DNA of 64,000 bases from Oscillospiraceae bacterium (GTDB lineage Bacteria > Bacillota > Clostridia > Oscillospirales > Oscillospiraceae): NCBI GenBank assembly GCA_015067765.1, contig SVLV01000001.1, positions 62,001 through 126,000 on the forward strand, in the 5' to 3' direction. Below, piece after piece: positions 54,597 through 64,000 of the stretch (its first letter is position 1; each line of letters opens with the position of its first letter). Both the position numbers and the translations under genes were made by a program. The notes beneath the pieces were generated by a model that worked only from the letters and a program-made list of their open reading frames with translations, made no database searches and was not told where the DNA came from.

Positions 54597-57017
54597 ATGC
54601 AATATAGCAAGGAGACCCTGAAAGAAGCGATTGTTCAAAAACTGCGGCTCAATTACGGCTGCACGGAACAGCAGGCCACCGATGCCGAGATGATGAAGGC
54701 CTGCGCTCTGGTGTTGCGTGACATCATGGCGGAGCGGGAAGTTCAGACCAAAGAACGCACCGATGCCAAGGAGAAGCGTCAGGTCCACTATCTGTCTCTG
54801 GAATTTTTGATCGGCCGCAGCCTGATGAAGAACGCCTACAATCTGGGTCTGCTGGATCCGCTGCAGGAGGCCGTGAGGGAATTGGGCTTCCAGCCTGCGG
54901 ATGTGTTTGATATGGAGCCGGACGCGGGGCTCGGCAACGGTGGTCTGGGTCGTCTGGCCGCCTGCTATCTGGACGGTATGACCACACTGGAGATCCCTGC
55001 AACGGGCTATTCCATCTGCTATGAGCTGGGCATTTTCCGCCAGAAGATCGTGGAAGGCCAGCAGGTAGAGCTGCCGGATGACTGGACCAATCTGGGCGAT
55101 GCCTGGCTGATGCCCAAACCGCAGGAGGCAGAGGAGGTCCACTTCGGCGGAACCGTCCGCACCCGCTGGGACAACGGCCACCTGATGGTGGTGCACGAGG
55201 ACTATACCCGCGTGTTGGCAGTGCCCTGTGATATGATGGTGGCCGGCTACGATACGGATCATGTGAATGTCCTGCGCCTGTGGGAGGCCAAGAGTCCCAA
55301 GCCCATCGATATGCAGCTGTTCCGTCAGGGTCAGTACCTGAAGGCCAGCGAGGAGCGGGCCATGGCCGACGTCATCAGCAAGATCCTCTATCCCGAGGAC
55401 AACCACTATGAGGGAAAATCCCTGCGACTGAAGCAGCAGTATTTCTTCGTGTCGGCAACGGTGCAGTCCATTACCCGCCGCCATCTGGAGACCTACGGTA
55501 CCCTCTCCAATTTCCACGAGAAGAATGTCATTCAGATCAATGATACCCATCCGACTCTGGTGATTCCCGAACTGATGCGTATTCTCATTGACGATGCCGG
55601 TCTCAGTTGGGAGGAGGCCTGGCACATCACCAGCCATTCCGTGGCCTACACCAACCATACGGTGCTGGCTGAGGCGCTGGAGTGCTGGCCCCAGAGCCTG
55701 TTTGAGACGCTGCTGCCCCGCGTGTGGCAGATCATTACGGAGATCGCCCGTCGCTGGCAGATCCGGGTGGATGATTACTACCATGATCCTGCCAAGACGG
55801 AGAAGCTGGCCATCATCTGGGATGGCGGTGTCCGCATGGCCAACCTGTGCATCGCAGGCGGTATGGCCGTCAACGGTGTTTCTGCCCTCCATTCTGACAT
55901 CCTGCGCAAGGATGTGTTCCGGGATGCCTGCGGCATGGAGCCGGCCAAGTTCAAGAATGTGACCAACGGCGTGGACCATCGCCGCTGGCTCAGCCAGATC
56001 AACCCCGGGCTGGACAGCCTGATCTGCGATCTGGTGGGGACGGATTATCTGCTGCATCCCGCGCAGCTGAAGCAGCTGGAAAAGCATGCAGATGACAAGG
56101 CGGTACTGGCCCGCATGGAGGAGATCAAGATCCGGAACAAGCAGGCCTTTGCCAAGTGGATCAAGCGGCAGCAGGGTACGGTGCTGAATACCGACGGCAT
56201 CTTCGATGTACAGGTCAAGCGCCTGCATGAGTATAAGCGCCAGCTGCTCAATGCGCTGCACATCATCTATCTGTATCAGCAGCTGAAGGATAATCCCAAT
56301 ATGGAGATGCAGCCTCAGGTATTCCTGTTTGGTGCCAAGGCAGCGCCCGGTTATGCGGTAGCCAAACGCATCATTCAGCTGATCAATTCTCTGGCCAATG
56401 CCATCAACCGGGATCCCATCTGCAAGGGAAAACTGCAGGTGGTATTTCTGGAGAACTACCGTGTCTCCATGGCGGAGATGCTGATGCCCGCCAGCGAGGT
56501 GAGCCAGCAGATCTCCACCGCCGGCAAGGAGGCCAGCGGTACCGGCAATATGAAGTTCATGATGAACGGTGCCCTGACCGTAGGTACGCTGGACGGCGCC
56601 AATGTGGAGATGCACGAGGTGCTGGGCGACGAGAATATGTTCCTGTTCGGTCTGAATGCCGAGGAGGCTGCGCAGCTGAGCCGGAACAACTACGATCCCC
56701 AGCTGCTCTGCAGCCGCGATCCCGCTCTGCGCCGTGTGCTGGAGCAGCTGCGTACCGGATTTGGTGACGGCATCAGCTATGAGGATCTGTATCAGCGGCT
56801 GGTGTATGGCGTGAACTGTCCTGCTGACCAGTATCTGCTGCTGGCCGACTTTGCCTCCTACTGCGCCGCCGAACATCGGATGACGCAGACCTACGGCGAC
56901 CGGGAGAAGTGGAACCGCATGAGCCTGCTGAACGTGGCGCGCTCCGGGATCTTTGCCTCGGACCGCTCGGTGGCAGACTATGCCGAGACCATCTGGCATG
57001 TTCCCTACAAGAAATAA
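54597..57017 (+). CDS. glgP: Glycogen/starch/alpha-glucan phosphorylase
   Basis: YLSLEFLIGRSLMKNAYNLGL; GLGNGGLGRLAACYLDGM; QINDTHPTLVIPELMR; EASGTGNMKFMMNGALTVGTLDGANVEM. Confidence 0.97.
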   Translation: MQYSKETLKEAIVQKLRLNYGCTEQQATDAEMMKACALVLRDIMAEREVQTKERTDAKEKRQVHYLSLEFLIGRSLMKNAYNLGLLDPLQEAVRELGFQPADVFDMEPDAGLGNGGLGRLAACYLDGMTTLEIPATGYSICYELGIFRQKIVEGQQVELPDDWTNLGDAWLMPKPQEAEEVHFGGTVRTRWDNGHLMVVHEDYTRVLAVPCDMMVAGYDTDHVNVLRLWEAKSPKPIDMQLFRQGQYLKASEERAMADVISKILYPEDNHYEGKSLRLKQQYFFVSATVQSITRRHLETYGTLSNFHEKNVIQINDTHPTLVIPELMRILIDDAGLSWEEAWHITSHSVAYTNHTVLAEALECWPQSLFETLLPRVWQIITEIARRWQIRVDDYYHDPAKTEKLAIIWDGGVRMANLCIAGGMAVNGVSALHSDILRKDVFRDACGMEPAKFKNVTNGVDHRRWLSQINPGLDSLICDLVGTDYLLHPAQLKQLEKHADDKAVLARMEEIKIRNKQAFAKWIKRQQGTVLNTDGIFDVQVKRLHEYKRQLLNALHIIYLYQQLKDNPNMEMQPQVFLFGAKAAPGYAVAKRIIQLINSLANAINRDPICKGKLQVVFLENYRVSMAEMLMPASEVSQQISTAGKEASGTGNMKFMMNGALTVGTLDGANVEMHEVLGDENMFLFGLNAEEAAQLSRNNYDPQLLCSRDPALRRVLEQLRTGFGDGISYEDLYQRLVYGVNCPADQYLLLADFASYCAAEHRMTQTYGDREKWNRMSLLNVARSGIFASDRSVADYAETIWHVPYKK

Positions 57018-57026
57018 GTTGTGCAC

Positions 57027-57063
57027 AAAAGCGCTCTCTCCGTTGCGGAGAGGGCGCTTTTTC
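57027..57063 (+). terminator. Intrinsic terminator
   Basis: aaaagcgctctctccgttgcggagagggcgcttttt. Confidence 0.8.
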
Positions 57064-57127
57064 AGCTATTGACAGATATGGTATACTGTATGTTGAGAAA
57101 TTATGAAAGAAACACGAGGTTTACTAT

Positions 57128-58291
57128 ATGGAGATCACACAGGGCGTGCCTTTTGAGAGCTTCGGGCTGTCGGAGGCCACCATGCGCGCCATCAACAATA
57201 AGCATTATGAGATCAGTACTCCCGTTCAGGCAGGGTGCATTCCGCCCATGCTGGAGGGGAAAGATGTGATCGCCAAGGCACCGACCGGAACCGGTAAGAC
57301 CATGGCATTCGGAATTCCCATCATCGAGCGGATCGATGCCTCCAGTGATACGGTGCAGGCGGTGATCCTGGCACCCACCCGGGAACTGGCTCTGCAGATC
57401 ACCGATGAGATGCGGGAGGTGGCGGTGCACCATGAGGGAGTCCGTCTGGTGTGCCTGTACGGCGGCCAGCCCATCGGAAAGCAGATCAATGCCCTCAAGC
57501 GCAAACCTCAGATCGTGGTGGCAACCCCCGGCCGCCTCTCCGACCACATGAAGCGCCGCACTGTGGTGGTGAAGGATGTGAAGACGGTGGTGCTGGATGA
57601 GGCGGACCGCATGCTGGATATGGGCTTTATTCACGATGTGACCCGCATTCTGGATAAGATCCCGGCCCGTCAGAATCTGGGCATGTTTTCTGCCACCATT
57701 TCCCGCGAGGTGATGGATATTTCCTGGGTCTATCAGCGGGATCCTGAGGAGATCACCGTCCGGGCCACGGAGGAGAACAAGCCTGATATTCTCCAGTACC
57801 GGATCGAGGTGCCTTCTGAGGGGAAGGTGGATGCCGTGGCGGCGATTATCAAGGGAGAGAATCTGGACCGGGTCATGTGCTTCTGCAACACCAAGGGCTC
57901 TACGGAACGGCTGGCCAAGTTTCTGCAACTGCGGGGGTTGGATGCCCAGTGTATCCATGGCGATATTCCCCAAAAGAAGCGCGAGGCAGTGATGACGCTG
58001 TTCCGGGAGGGAAAGCTCCATGTCTTTGTGGCCACCGATGTGGCGGCCCGTGGCATTGATGTGGATGATGTGGATGCCGTGTTCAACTTTGAAGTGCCGG
58101 AGGAGAACGAGCACTATATCCACCGGATCGGCCGCACGGGCCGCGCCAAGCGTCACGGTGTTGCTTATACGCTGCTCTCAGATTTCCCCAGCCGTATGCG
58201 GCTGGATGAGATTGTCCGCAATACCCGCAGCCAGATCATTCCGGCCCGGATAGATGAGAATGGCCATGTGCTGCCTGTGGAGAAAAAGTAA
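57128..58291 (+). CDS. DEAD-box RNA helicase
   Basis: APTGTGKTMAFGIP; PTRELALQI; VLDEADRMLDMGF; FSATI; TDVAARGIDVDDVD; HRIGRTGRA. Confidence 0.95.
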   Translation: MEITQGVPFESFGLSEATMRAINNKHYEISTPVQAGCIPPMLEGKDVIAKAPTGTGKTMAFGIPIIERIDASSDTVQAVILAPTRELALQITDEMREVAVHHEGVRLVCLYGGQPIGKQINALKRKPQIVVATPGRLSDHMKRRTVVVKDVKTVVLDEADRMLDMGFIHDVTRILDKIPARQNLGMFSATISREVMDISWVYQRDPEEITVRATEENKPDILQYRIEVPSEGKVDAVAAIIKGENLDRVMCFCNTKGSTERLAKFLQLRGLDAQCIHGDIPQKKREAVMTLFREGKLHVFVATDVAARGIDVDDVDAVFNFEVPEENEHYIHRIGRTGRAKRHGVAYTLLSDFPSRMRLDEIVRNTRSQIIPARIDENGHVLPVEKK

Positions 58292-58399
58292 AAAGGATTC
58301 AGCCGGTCTGCCTGAGGTGCAGGCCGGTTTTCCTTTACAAGAGGGCGTGGGGTCGGTATAATAAAGAAAAGTGTAAGCCCGTAAGATTGGAGTATTTTT

Positions 58400-59980
58400 A
58401 TGAAATATATGAAGCGTAGTCTGGCCCTCCTGCTGGCTGTGGTGCTGACAGCGGTACTGCTTGCTGGTTGTGGAGGAAACAAGTCCATGACGCTGCGGGT
58501 CTGCCTGCAGGGCGTGCCCGCTACATTGGATCCGGCAATGGTCAGCAGTGAAACAGAGAGCATCCTGGTGGGGCATCTGTATGAAAATTTGATGAAACTG
58601 TCTTGGACAGCAGAAAGCGGACTTCAGGCAGTTGCCGGTGTGGCCAAGAGCTATGACACACAGGAGAATCTGGATGGCACACAGACCTATACCTTCCAGC
58701 TACGCTCCAATGCCCAATGGTCTGATGGGCAGAAGGTGACGGCAGCGGATTTTGTCTATGCCTGGCGTCGCCTGGTAGATCCGGCCACGGATTCCCCCAA
58801 TGCCCAGCTGCTGGACATGGTGGTGGGCTATGACAAGGCCCGGAAGGGCGATCTGGAGGCGCTGCAGGTAACGGCGGTGGATGATGCCACCTTGTCGGTG
58901 ACGCTGGCAGGCCCCTGTGCCCACTTTATCACGGCCATCTGTACCGCACCCGCCACTATGCCGGTGCGGCAGGATGCTGCAGCGGAGGAGAACTGGTCCA
59001 TGAGCAGCAGTACCCTGAAGGCAAACGGCCCCTACAGTCAGGTAAGTGAGTGGAAGAGTGACGCCTTGACTGCCGTGGTGCAGAAGGATTACTATGATGC
59101 CAAACGGTTGGGACCTGTCGGTCTGCAGTTCCTGTTTGCGGAGAATGCCTCTGTGGCAGAACAGCTCTATCAGGAGGGACAGGCCGATTTTGTACTGGGA
59201 ACAGCGGAGGGAACAGTAGATCCGCTGCCCCGGATGAGCATTCTGGCTCTCAACCAGATGTCTCAGGTGCTGGCCAGCCAGCAACTGCGGCAGGCGATGG
59301 ATCTGGTGATCGACCGCACGGCATTGGCGAAATTGGCAGAAGTGCCTGTGCTGCCGGCAGAGGGACTGATTCCCTACGGTGTCCGGTCCACAGCCGGAAC
59401 ACCTTTCCGCAGTGAGAAGACGAATCTCCTCGTCGTCGATGAGGAGGAATATGAGCACCGCTGCCAGCAGGCCAAAGAACTGCTGCGGCAGGCAGGTGCG
59501 ATTCCCAGTAATTTGTCTCTGGTCTATGAAGCCGGCAGCGGACGGGAGGCGTTGGTAACTTATCTGCGGGATACCTGGCAGCAGAAACTGGGCCTGACTG
59601 TGGCCCTGCAGCCGGTGACCGGTCAGCAGAAAATGGAAATTTTGAACAGCGGAGAGTACACCATGGCGCTGGTGGAGGCAGTGGGCCGCTACAACGACTC
59701 CACCGCGCTCCTCAACTGTTTTGCCAGTGGTGTTGCCGGTAACTGGGCCAATTATCACAACAGTGCCTACGACATGCTGCTGCGTGTGGCGGAGGCATCT
59801 CACAGTGCGGAGGCACGGGACGCCTATCTGGTGGATGCCGAACGCCTGCTGCTGGAGGATGCCTATGTGATGCCTCTGTGGGGCGAGGCGCAGAATCGGC
59901 AGTTGGCAGATGGCCTGACCGGTGTGTTCTCCGATGGAGTGGGAACCTACTACTTTACAGCGGTACGCCGCGCACAATAG
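58400..59980 (+). CDS. Oligopeptide ABC transporter substrate-binding lipoprotein
   Basis: Lipobox LLAGCGG; TLDPAMVSSETESILVGHLYENLMKL; SDGQKVTAADFVYAWRRLVDPAT. Confidence 0.93.
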   Translation: MKYMKRSLALLLAVVLTAVLLAGCGGNKSMTLRVCLQGVPATLDPAMVSSETESILVGHLYENLMKLSWTAESGLQAVAGVAKSYDTQENLDGTQTYTFQLRSNAQWSDGQKVTAADFVYAWRRLVDPATDSPNAQLLDMVVGYDKARKGDLEALQVTAVDDATLSVTLAGPCAHFITAICTAPATMPVRQDAAAEENWSMSSSTLKANGPYSQVSEWKSDALTAVVQKDYYDAKRLGPVGLQFLFAENASVAEQLYQEGQADFVLGTAEGTVDPLPRMSILALNQMSQVLASQQLRQAMDLVIDRTALAKLAEVPVLPAEGLIPYGVRSTAGTPFRSEKTNLLVVDEEEYEHRCQQAKELLRQAGAIPSNLSLVYEAGSGREALVTYLRDTWQQKLGLTVALQPVTGQQKMEILNSGEYTMALVEAVGRYNDSTALLNCFASGVAGNWANYHNSAYDMLLRVAEASHSAEARDAYLVDAERLLLEDAYVMPLWGEAQNRQLADGLTGVFSDGVGTYYFTAVRRAQ

Positions 59981-59990
59981 GAGTAAAACG

Positions 59991-61004
59991 ATGGAACGAA
60001 CCATTCTTCTGACCGGCGGTGCCGGATTTATCGGCTCTCATGTTGCAGTGGAACTGCTGCAGCAGGGCTGCCGCGTGATCATTGCAGACGACCTGTCCAA
60101 CAGCTGTGAGGATGTTGTGCAGCGGATCGGTGCCATTACCGGTCGGGAGCCCATCTTCTATCAGACGGATGTGGCAGACCGGGCGGCATTGGAGCGGGTC
60201 TTTGCCGCAGAACCCGTTGAGGCGGTGGTGCACCTGGCAGGTTATAAAGCGGTGGGCGAGTCCGTGCAGAAACCGCTGATGTATTACCGCAACAATCTGG
60301 ACAGCACGCTGACCCTGCTGGAGGTCATGGATGCACATGATGTGCGTCAAATCATCTTCAGTTCCTCTGCCACAGTTTACGGGGAGAAGAACCCCATCCC
60401 CTATACGGAACAGATGCCCACCGGCGGCTGCACCAATCCCTATGGCTGGACCAAGTACATGATTGAGCAGATGCTGAAGGATCTGGCGGCTTCGGATCCC
60501 CGCTGGTCTGCAGTGTGTCTGCGATATTTCAATCCCGTGGGCGCCCACGAGAGCGGTCTCATCGGAGAGGCTCCCAATGGCATCCCCAACAACCTGATGC
60601 CCTATGTGACCCAGACGGCGGCCGGAATCCGCAAGGAACTGACGGTGTTCGGCGGGGATTATCCGACCCCGGATGGCACCTGTATGCGGGACTTTATCCA
60701 TGTGGTGGATCTGGCCCGCGGCCATGCTGCTGCGCTGGAGTATGCCCGCCGTGAGAGCGGTTGGATTGCCATCAATCTGGGCAGCGGACGGCCCAGCAGT
60801 GTGCTGGAACTGGTCCATACCTTCCAGGAGGCCAATGATATTCCGGTGCCTCACCGGGTAGGAGATCGGCGCGAGGGCGATCTGGCCAGCTACTATGCCG
60901 ATGCCACCCGGGCCAAGGAACTGCTGGATTGGCAGACGGAGAAAACTCTGGCGGATATGTGCCGCGACAGTTGGCGTTGGCAGCAGAACAGCCAGGGCAA
61001 ATAA
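59991..61004 (+). CDS. galE: UDP-glucose 4-epimerase
   Basis: ILLTGGAGFIGSHVAVELLQQG; VVHLAGYKAVGESVQKPLMYYRNNLDSTLTLLEVM; YGWTKYMIEQML; CLRYFNPVGAHESGLIGE. Confidence 0.97.
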   Translation: MERTILLTGGAGFIGSHVAVELLQQGCRVIIADDLSNSCEDVVQRIGAITGREPIFYQTDVADRAALERVFAAEPVEAVVHLAGYKAVGESVQKPLMYYRNNLDSTLTLLEVMDAHDVRQIIFSSSATVYGEKNPIPYTEQMPTGGCTNPYGWTKYMIEQMLKDLAASDPRWSAVCLRYFNPVGAHESGLIGEAPNGIPNNLMPYVTQTAAGIRKELTVFGGDYPTPDGTCMRDFIHVVDLARGHAAALEYARRESGWIAINLGSGRPSSVLELVHTFQEANDIPVPHRVGDRREGDLASYYADATRAKELLDWQTEKTLADMCRDSWRWQQNSQGK

Positions 61005-61011
61005 ACGCGAA

Positions 61012-61049
61012 AAATCCCATGCCGCACAAACTGCGGCATGGGATTTCTT
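61012..61049. terminator. Bidirectional intrinsic terminator
   Basis: aaatcccatgccgcacaaactgcggcatgggattt. Confidence 0.8.
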
Positions 61050-61058
61050 TGTTTAAGC

Positions 61059-62327
61059 TTAGTCGGTGATGCGCTTTGCGGTGTTGATGACGATGGCTCT
61101 GGCTCTGGCCAGACGCAGATCATGAGCCAAACGCTCCGGAGGCAGCGCCTTGCGCATCTGCTCGGGGGTCATCTGGTACAGGGGGGCCATCTCCTCATAC
61201 TTGCGGGAGACTTCCTCATCTGTGATGGTGATGCCCTCCAGGCGTGCGATCTCTGTCATGGCCAGTTCAAAGCGGACGGATTGCTCGGCATTCTGACGGG
61301 CCTGCTGACGCAGATCGTCGCGGGTCAGACCGGCGGCCTCCAGATAGTTATCCATGGAGAAGCCTTGCTGGGCCAGCTGATTCTCCATCTCCTGCATCAG
61401 TCCATTCAGCTGGGATTCCAGCATGCTCTCGGGAATCTCCACCTGCATCTCCCGGGTCACCTGACCGATGAGTGTATCGGCCAGGCCAGTCTGTGCAGCC
61501 TGCTCCTTGCGGGCAAGTGCATCGGCCAGAATCTTCTGACGCAGCTGAGAGAGGTTCTCGAAGCCTGCCTGCACCGCATATTCCTCCGTCAGCTCCAGTG
61601 GGGAGTAACGGCTGACCTGATGGGCCTTGACATGGAAAACGGCGGTTTTGCCGGAGAGTGCGGGCGTATAATCCTCGGGGAAGGTAACGGTAATATCCCG
61701 TTCCTCACCGGGGCGGATGCCGGCCACCTGCTCCTCGAAACCGGGGATAAATTCGCCGGAACCCAGGGCCAGAGGATACCCCTCTCCCTTACCGCCGGGA
61801 AAGGCAACGCCGTCTACAAAGCCCTCGAAGTCAATGACCACCTGATCGCCCATGGCGGAACGGTCCGGATGCTCCACATGGGGATTCTGCTGGCAATAGG
61901 CGGCCATGGCGGCTTCCATATCGATATCCGTCAGCTCCACCTTCTCCACGGTGACCGGCAGATACTTATACTGCCCCAGCTGCACCTGGGGATAGGGATC
62001 AATGCGGGCGAGGAACACATAGCCCTCGGGTCCGATGGACTGAATCTCCAGTGCGGGGGCGGCGGCAACCGTCAGATTCTCCCGGCGGACCGCCTCTACC
62101 AGAGCGATGGGATAGGTGAGGTTGACAGCCTCCTGGTACAGGGCATCGGCACCATAGACCTCCTCCAGCTGCTGACGGGTGGCCTTGCCGGGCTCGCAGC
62201 CCTCCACCGGCAGCAGTGCAAAATTCTCCCGATAGGCCTGCTCCAGGGCGGCGGACCACTCCGCCTGCTCCACCTGAATGGTCAGCAGCTCTTGTTTGCC
62301 TTGCTGTTCTCTCTTGATCAGGATCAT
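61059..62327 (-). CDS. tig: Trigger factor
   Basis: DRSAMGDQVVIDFEGFVDGVAFPGGKGEGYPLALGSGEFIPGFEEQVAGIRPGEERDITVTFPEDY FKBP-like domain. Confidence 0.92.
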   Translation of the reverse strand: MILIKREQQGKQELLTIQVEQAEWSAALEQAYRENFALLPVEGCEPGKATRQQLEEVYGADALYQEAVNLTYPIALVEAVRRENLTVAAAPALEIQSIGPEGYVFLARIDPYPQVQLGQYKYLPVTVEKVELTDIDMEAAMAAYCQQNPHVEHPDRSAMGDQVVIDFEGFVDGVAFPGGKGEGYPLALGSGEFIPGFEEQVAGIRPGEERDITVTFPEDYTPALSGKTAVFHVKAHQVSRYSPLELTEEYAVQAGFENLSQLRQKILADALARKEQAAQTGLADTLIGQVTREMQVEIPESMLESQLNGLMQEMENQLAQQGFSMDNYLEAAGLTRDDLRQQARQNAEQSVRFELAMTEIARLEGITITDEEVSRKYEEMAPLYQMTPEQMRKALPPERLAHDLRLARARAIVINTAKRITD

Positions 62328-62604
62328 GAAAACGCTCCTCCGTTTATGACATATTGTACATAGTATATATCAAAGTCGACTTCCGGCGCAACCGGAAAAT
62401 AGTGAAAGGGTATGATTTCCCGCAGGAGGACAGGAGGCGGATAGGAAGCTTCCGCTAAGGTTTCATAAAGTTGTGTGAGAGAGGGGTGATTCCAGGAACT
62501 TAAGGTTGACGGAATAGACGGAAGAATGATAGAATAAGCAAAGAACTGCAATCAATTCTGCAAAGAACATGCGCAAGAACATAAATAAGGAGGAAGATGG
62601 AGTT

Positions 62605-63447
62605 ATGTATCGCATCGTCAAAAAAGAAGCGTTGAAGCCCACCGTGATCCTGTATGAGATCGAGGCCCCCATGGTCGCCAAGAAGGCCGAGCCGGGCCAG
62701 TTCATCATCCTGCGTGTGGATGAGATGGGCGAGCGTATTCCCATTACGATCCATGACTATGATCGTGAGAAGGGGACCGTTACCATTATCGTACAGACTG
62801 TCGGTTCCACCACTGAGAAGCTGAGCCACAAGGAAGAGGGCGACTATCTGCAGGACTTTGTTGGTCCTCTGGGCAAGCCCACTGAGACCGAGGGCAAGAA
62901 GAAGGTGTGTGTGGTCGGCGGCGGCGTGGGCTGCGCCATTGCCTATCCTGTGCTGAAGAAGTTCTATGACTGCGGCGCCGAGGTGCACGCAGTGGTTGGC
63001 TTCAAGAGCAAGGACGTGGTGATTCTGGAGGACAAGTTCAAGGCTGTCTCCACCGTGATGAAGGTTTGCACCGACGATGGTTCCTATGGCCGCAAGGGTC
63101 TGGTCACCGATGCGCTGAAGGAACTGCTGGACGAGGGCAATCAGTATGATGAGATCTTTGCCATCGGCCCCATGGTCATGATGAAGTTTGTCTCCAAGAC
63201 CACCGAGCCCTACGGCGTACCCACCACCGTTTCCATGAGCCCCATCATGGTGGATGGTACCGGTATGTGCGGCGGCTGCCGTGTCAGCGTTGGCGGCGAG
63301 ACCAAGTTCGCCTGCGTGGATGGTCCCGACTTTGATGGCCACAAGGTGGACTGGGATGTTGCTGTGAAGCGCAACCAGATGTATATGGAGTTTGAAAAGC
63401 ATAAGCACGAAGAGACCTGCAACCTTTTCAAGAAGGAGGTACAGTAA
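62605..63447 (+). CDS. Sulfide/dihydroorotate dehydrogenase-like FAD/NAD-binding protein (NfnA / GltB-like small subunit)
   Basis: AEPGQFIILRVDEMGERIPITIHDYD; VCVVGGGVGCAIAYPVLKKF; SPIMVDGTGMCGGCRVSVGGETKFACVDGPDFDGHKVDW. Confidence 0.93.
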   Translation: MYRIVKKEALKPTVILYEIEAPMVAKKAEPGQFIILRVDEMGERIPITIHDYDREKGTVTIIVQTVGSTTEKLSHKEEGDYLQDFVGPLGKPTETEGKKKVCVVGGGVGCAIAYPVLKKFYDCGAEVHAVVGFKSKDVVILEDKFKAVSTVMKVCTDDGSYGRKGLVTDALKELLDEGNQYDEIFAIGPMVMMKFVSKTTEPYGVPTTVSMSPIMVDGTGMCGGCRVSVGGETKFACVDGPDFDGHKVDWDVAVKRNQMYMEFEKHKHEETCNLFKKEVQ

Positions 63448-63448
63448 C

Positions 63449-64000
63449 ATGGCAGTGAATATGCGTCAGGATAAGAATCCCATGCCCTCTCAGGATCCCA
63501 ACGTTCGCAATCAGAACTTCCTGGAGGTCGCTCTGGGTTATACCGAGGAGCAGGCCTTGGATGAGGCCGCCCGCTGCCTCAACTGCAAGAACAAGCCCTG
63601 CGTCAGCGGCTGCCCCGTCAATGTCAAGATCCCCGAGTTTATTGCTAAGATCGTGGAGAAGGACTATGAGGGCGCCTATCAGGTGATTCACCAGACCAGC
63701 TCTCTGCCTGCTGTCTGCGGCCGTGTCTGCCCCCAGGAGACCCAGTGCGAGATGCACTGCGTCCGCGGCAAGAAGGGTGAGGCTGTCGGTATCGGCCGTC
63801 TGGAGCGCTTCGTGGCTGACTGGCACAATGCCCACAGCACCGAGACTGCTGAGAAGCCCGAGTCCAACGGCAAGAAGGTGGCCGTGGTCGGTTCCGGTCC
63901 TGCCGGTCTGACCTGCGCCGGCGATCTGGCCAAGAAGGGCTACGAGGTCACCGTGTTTGAAGCTCTGCACCTGGCCGGCGGCGTGCTGGTCTATGGTATC
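63449..64000 (+). CDS. gltA: NADPH-dependent glutamate synthase / NfnB-like flavoprotein, N-terminal part (truncated by window end)
   Basis: ALDEAARCLNCKNKPCVSGCPVNVKIPEFI; PAVCGRVCPQETQCEMHCVRGKKGEAVGIGRLERFVAD; VAVVGSGPAGLTCAGDLAKKGY. Confidence 0.93.
   Translation, partial: MAVNMRQDKNPMPSQDPNVRNQNFLEVALGYTEEQALDEAARCLNCKNKPCVSGCPVNVKIPEFIAKIVEKDYEGAYQVIHQTSSLPAVCGRVCPQETQCEMHCVRGKKGEAVGIGRLERFVADWHNAHSTETAEKPESNGKKVAVVGSGPAGLTCAGDLAKKGYEVTVFEALHLAGGVLVYGI

Noticed and set aside
54531-57026. 831-aa minus-strand ORF covering glgP
   Set aside because: Antisense shadow of a clearly identified glycogen phosphorylase in GC-rich sequence; no recognisable motifs, His/Gln/Leu-rich composition typical of shadow frames.

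Overview
This 64 kb window looks like ordinary, dense Firmicutes/Clostridia (Oscillospiraceae-like) chromosome. It is mostly housekeeping and central metabolism: mtaB, hom, an ApbE/NusG-II/Gx cluster, recR, rpe, ilvE, malQ, birA, coaX, a glgC-glgD-glgA-glgP cluster, galE, tig and nfn-like subunits. There are seven tRNAs and a glycine riboswitch. The one clear accessory region is a ~5.4 kb integrated element at tRNA-Lys(TTT), bounded by a 47-bp direct repeat (16621-16667 and 22020-22066). It carries an internally deleted tyrosine integrase, fragments of phage-type proteins with three separate HExxH motifs, and two genes that look intact: an ADP-ribosylglycohydrolase and a ribbon-helix-helix-like protein. 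Outside the element, the most interesting signals are three. First, a promoter-driven, structured ~190-nt RNA/leader upstream of rpe with mutually exclusive pairings (6S-like or riboswitch-like). Second, matching inverted repeats in front of an AraC regulator and its neighbouring transporter gene. Third, a PyrF-like protein that has lost the catalytic lysine motif. I found no CRISPR array and no convincing complete new system. The DraG/RHH cargo and the rpe leader RNA are the best leads. All assignments come from reading the sequence; no database search was run.
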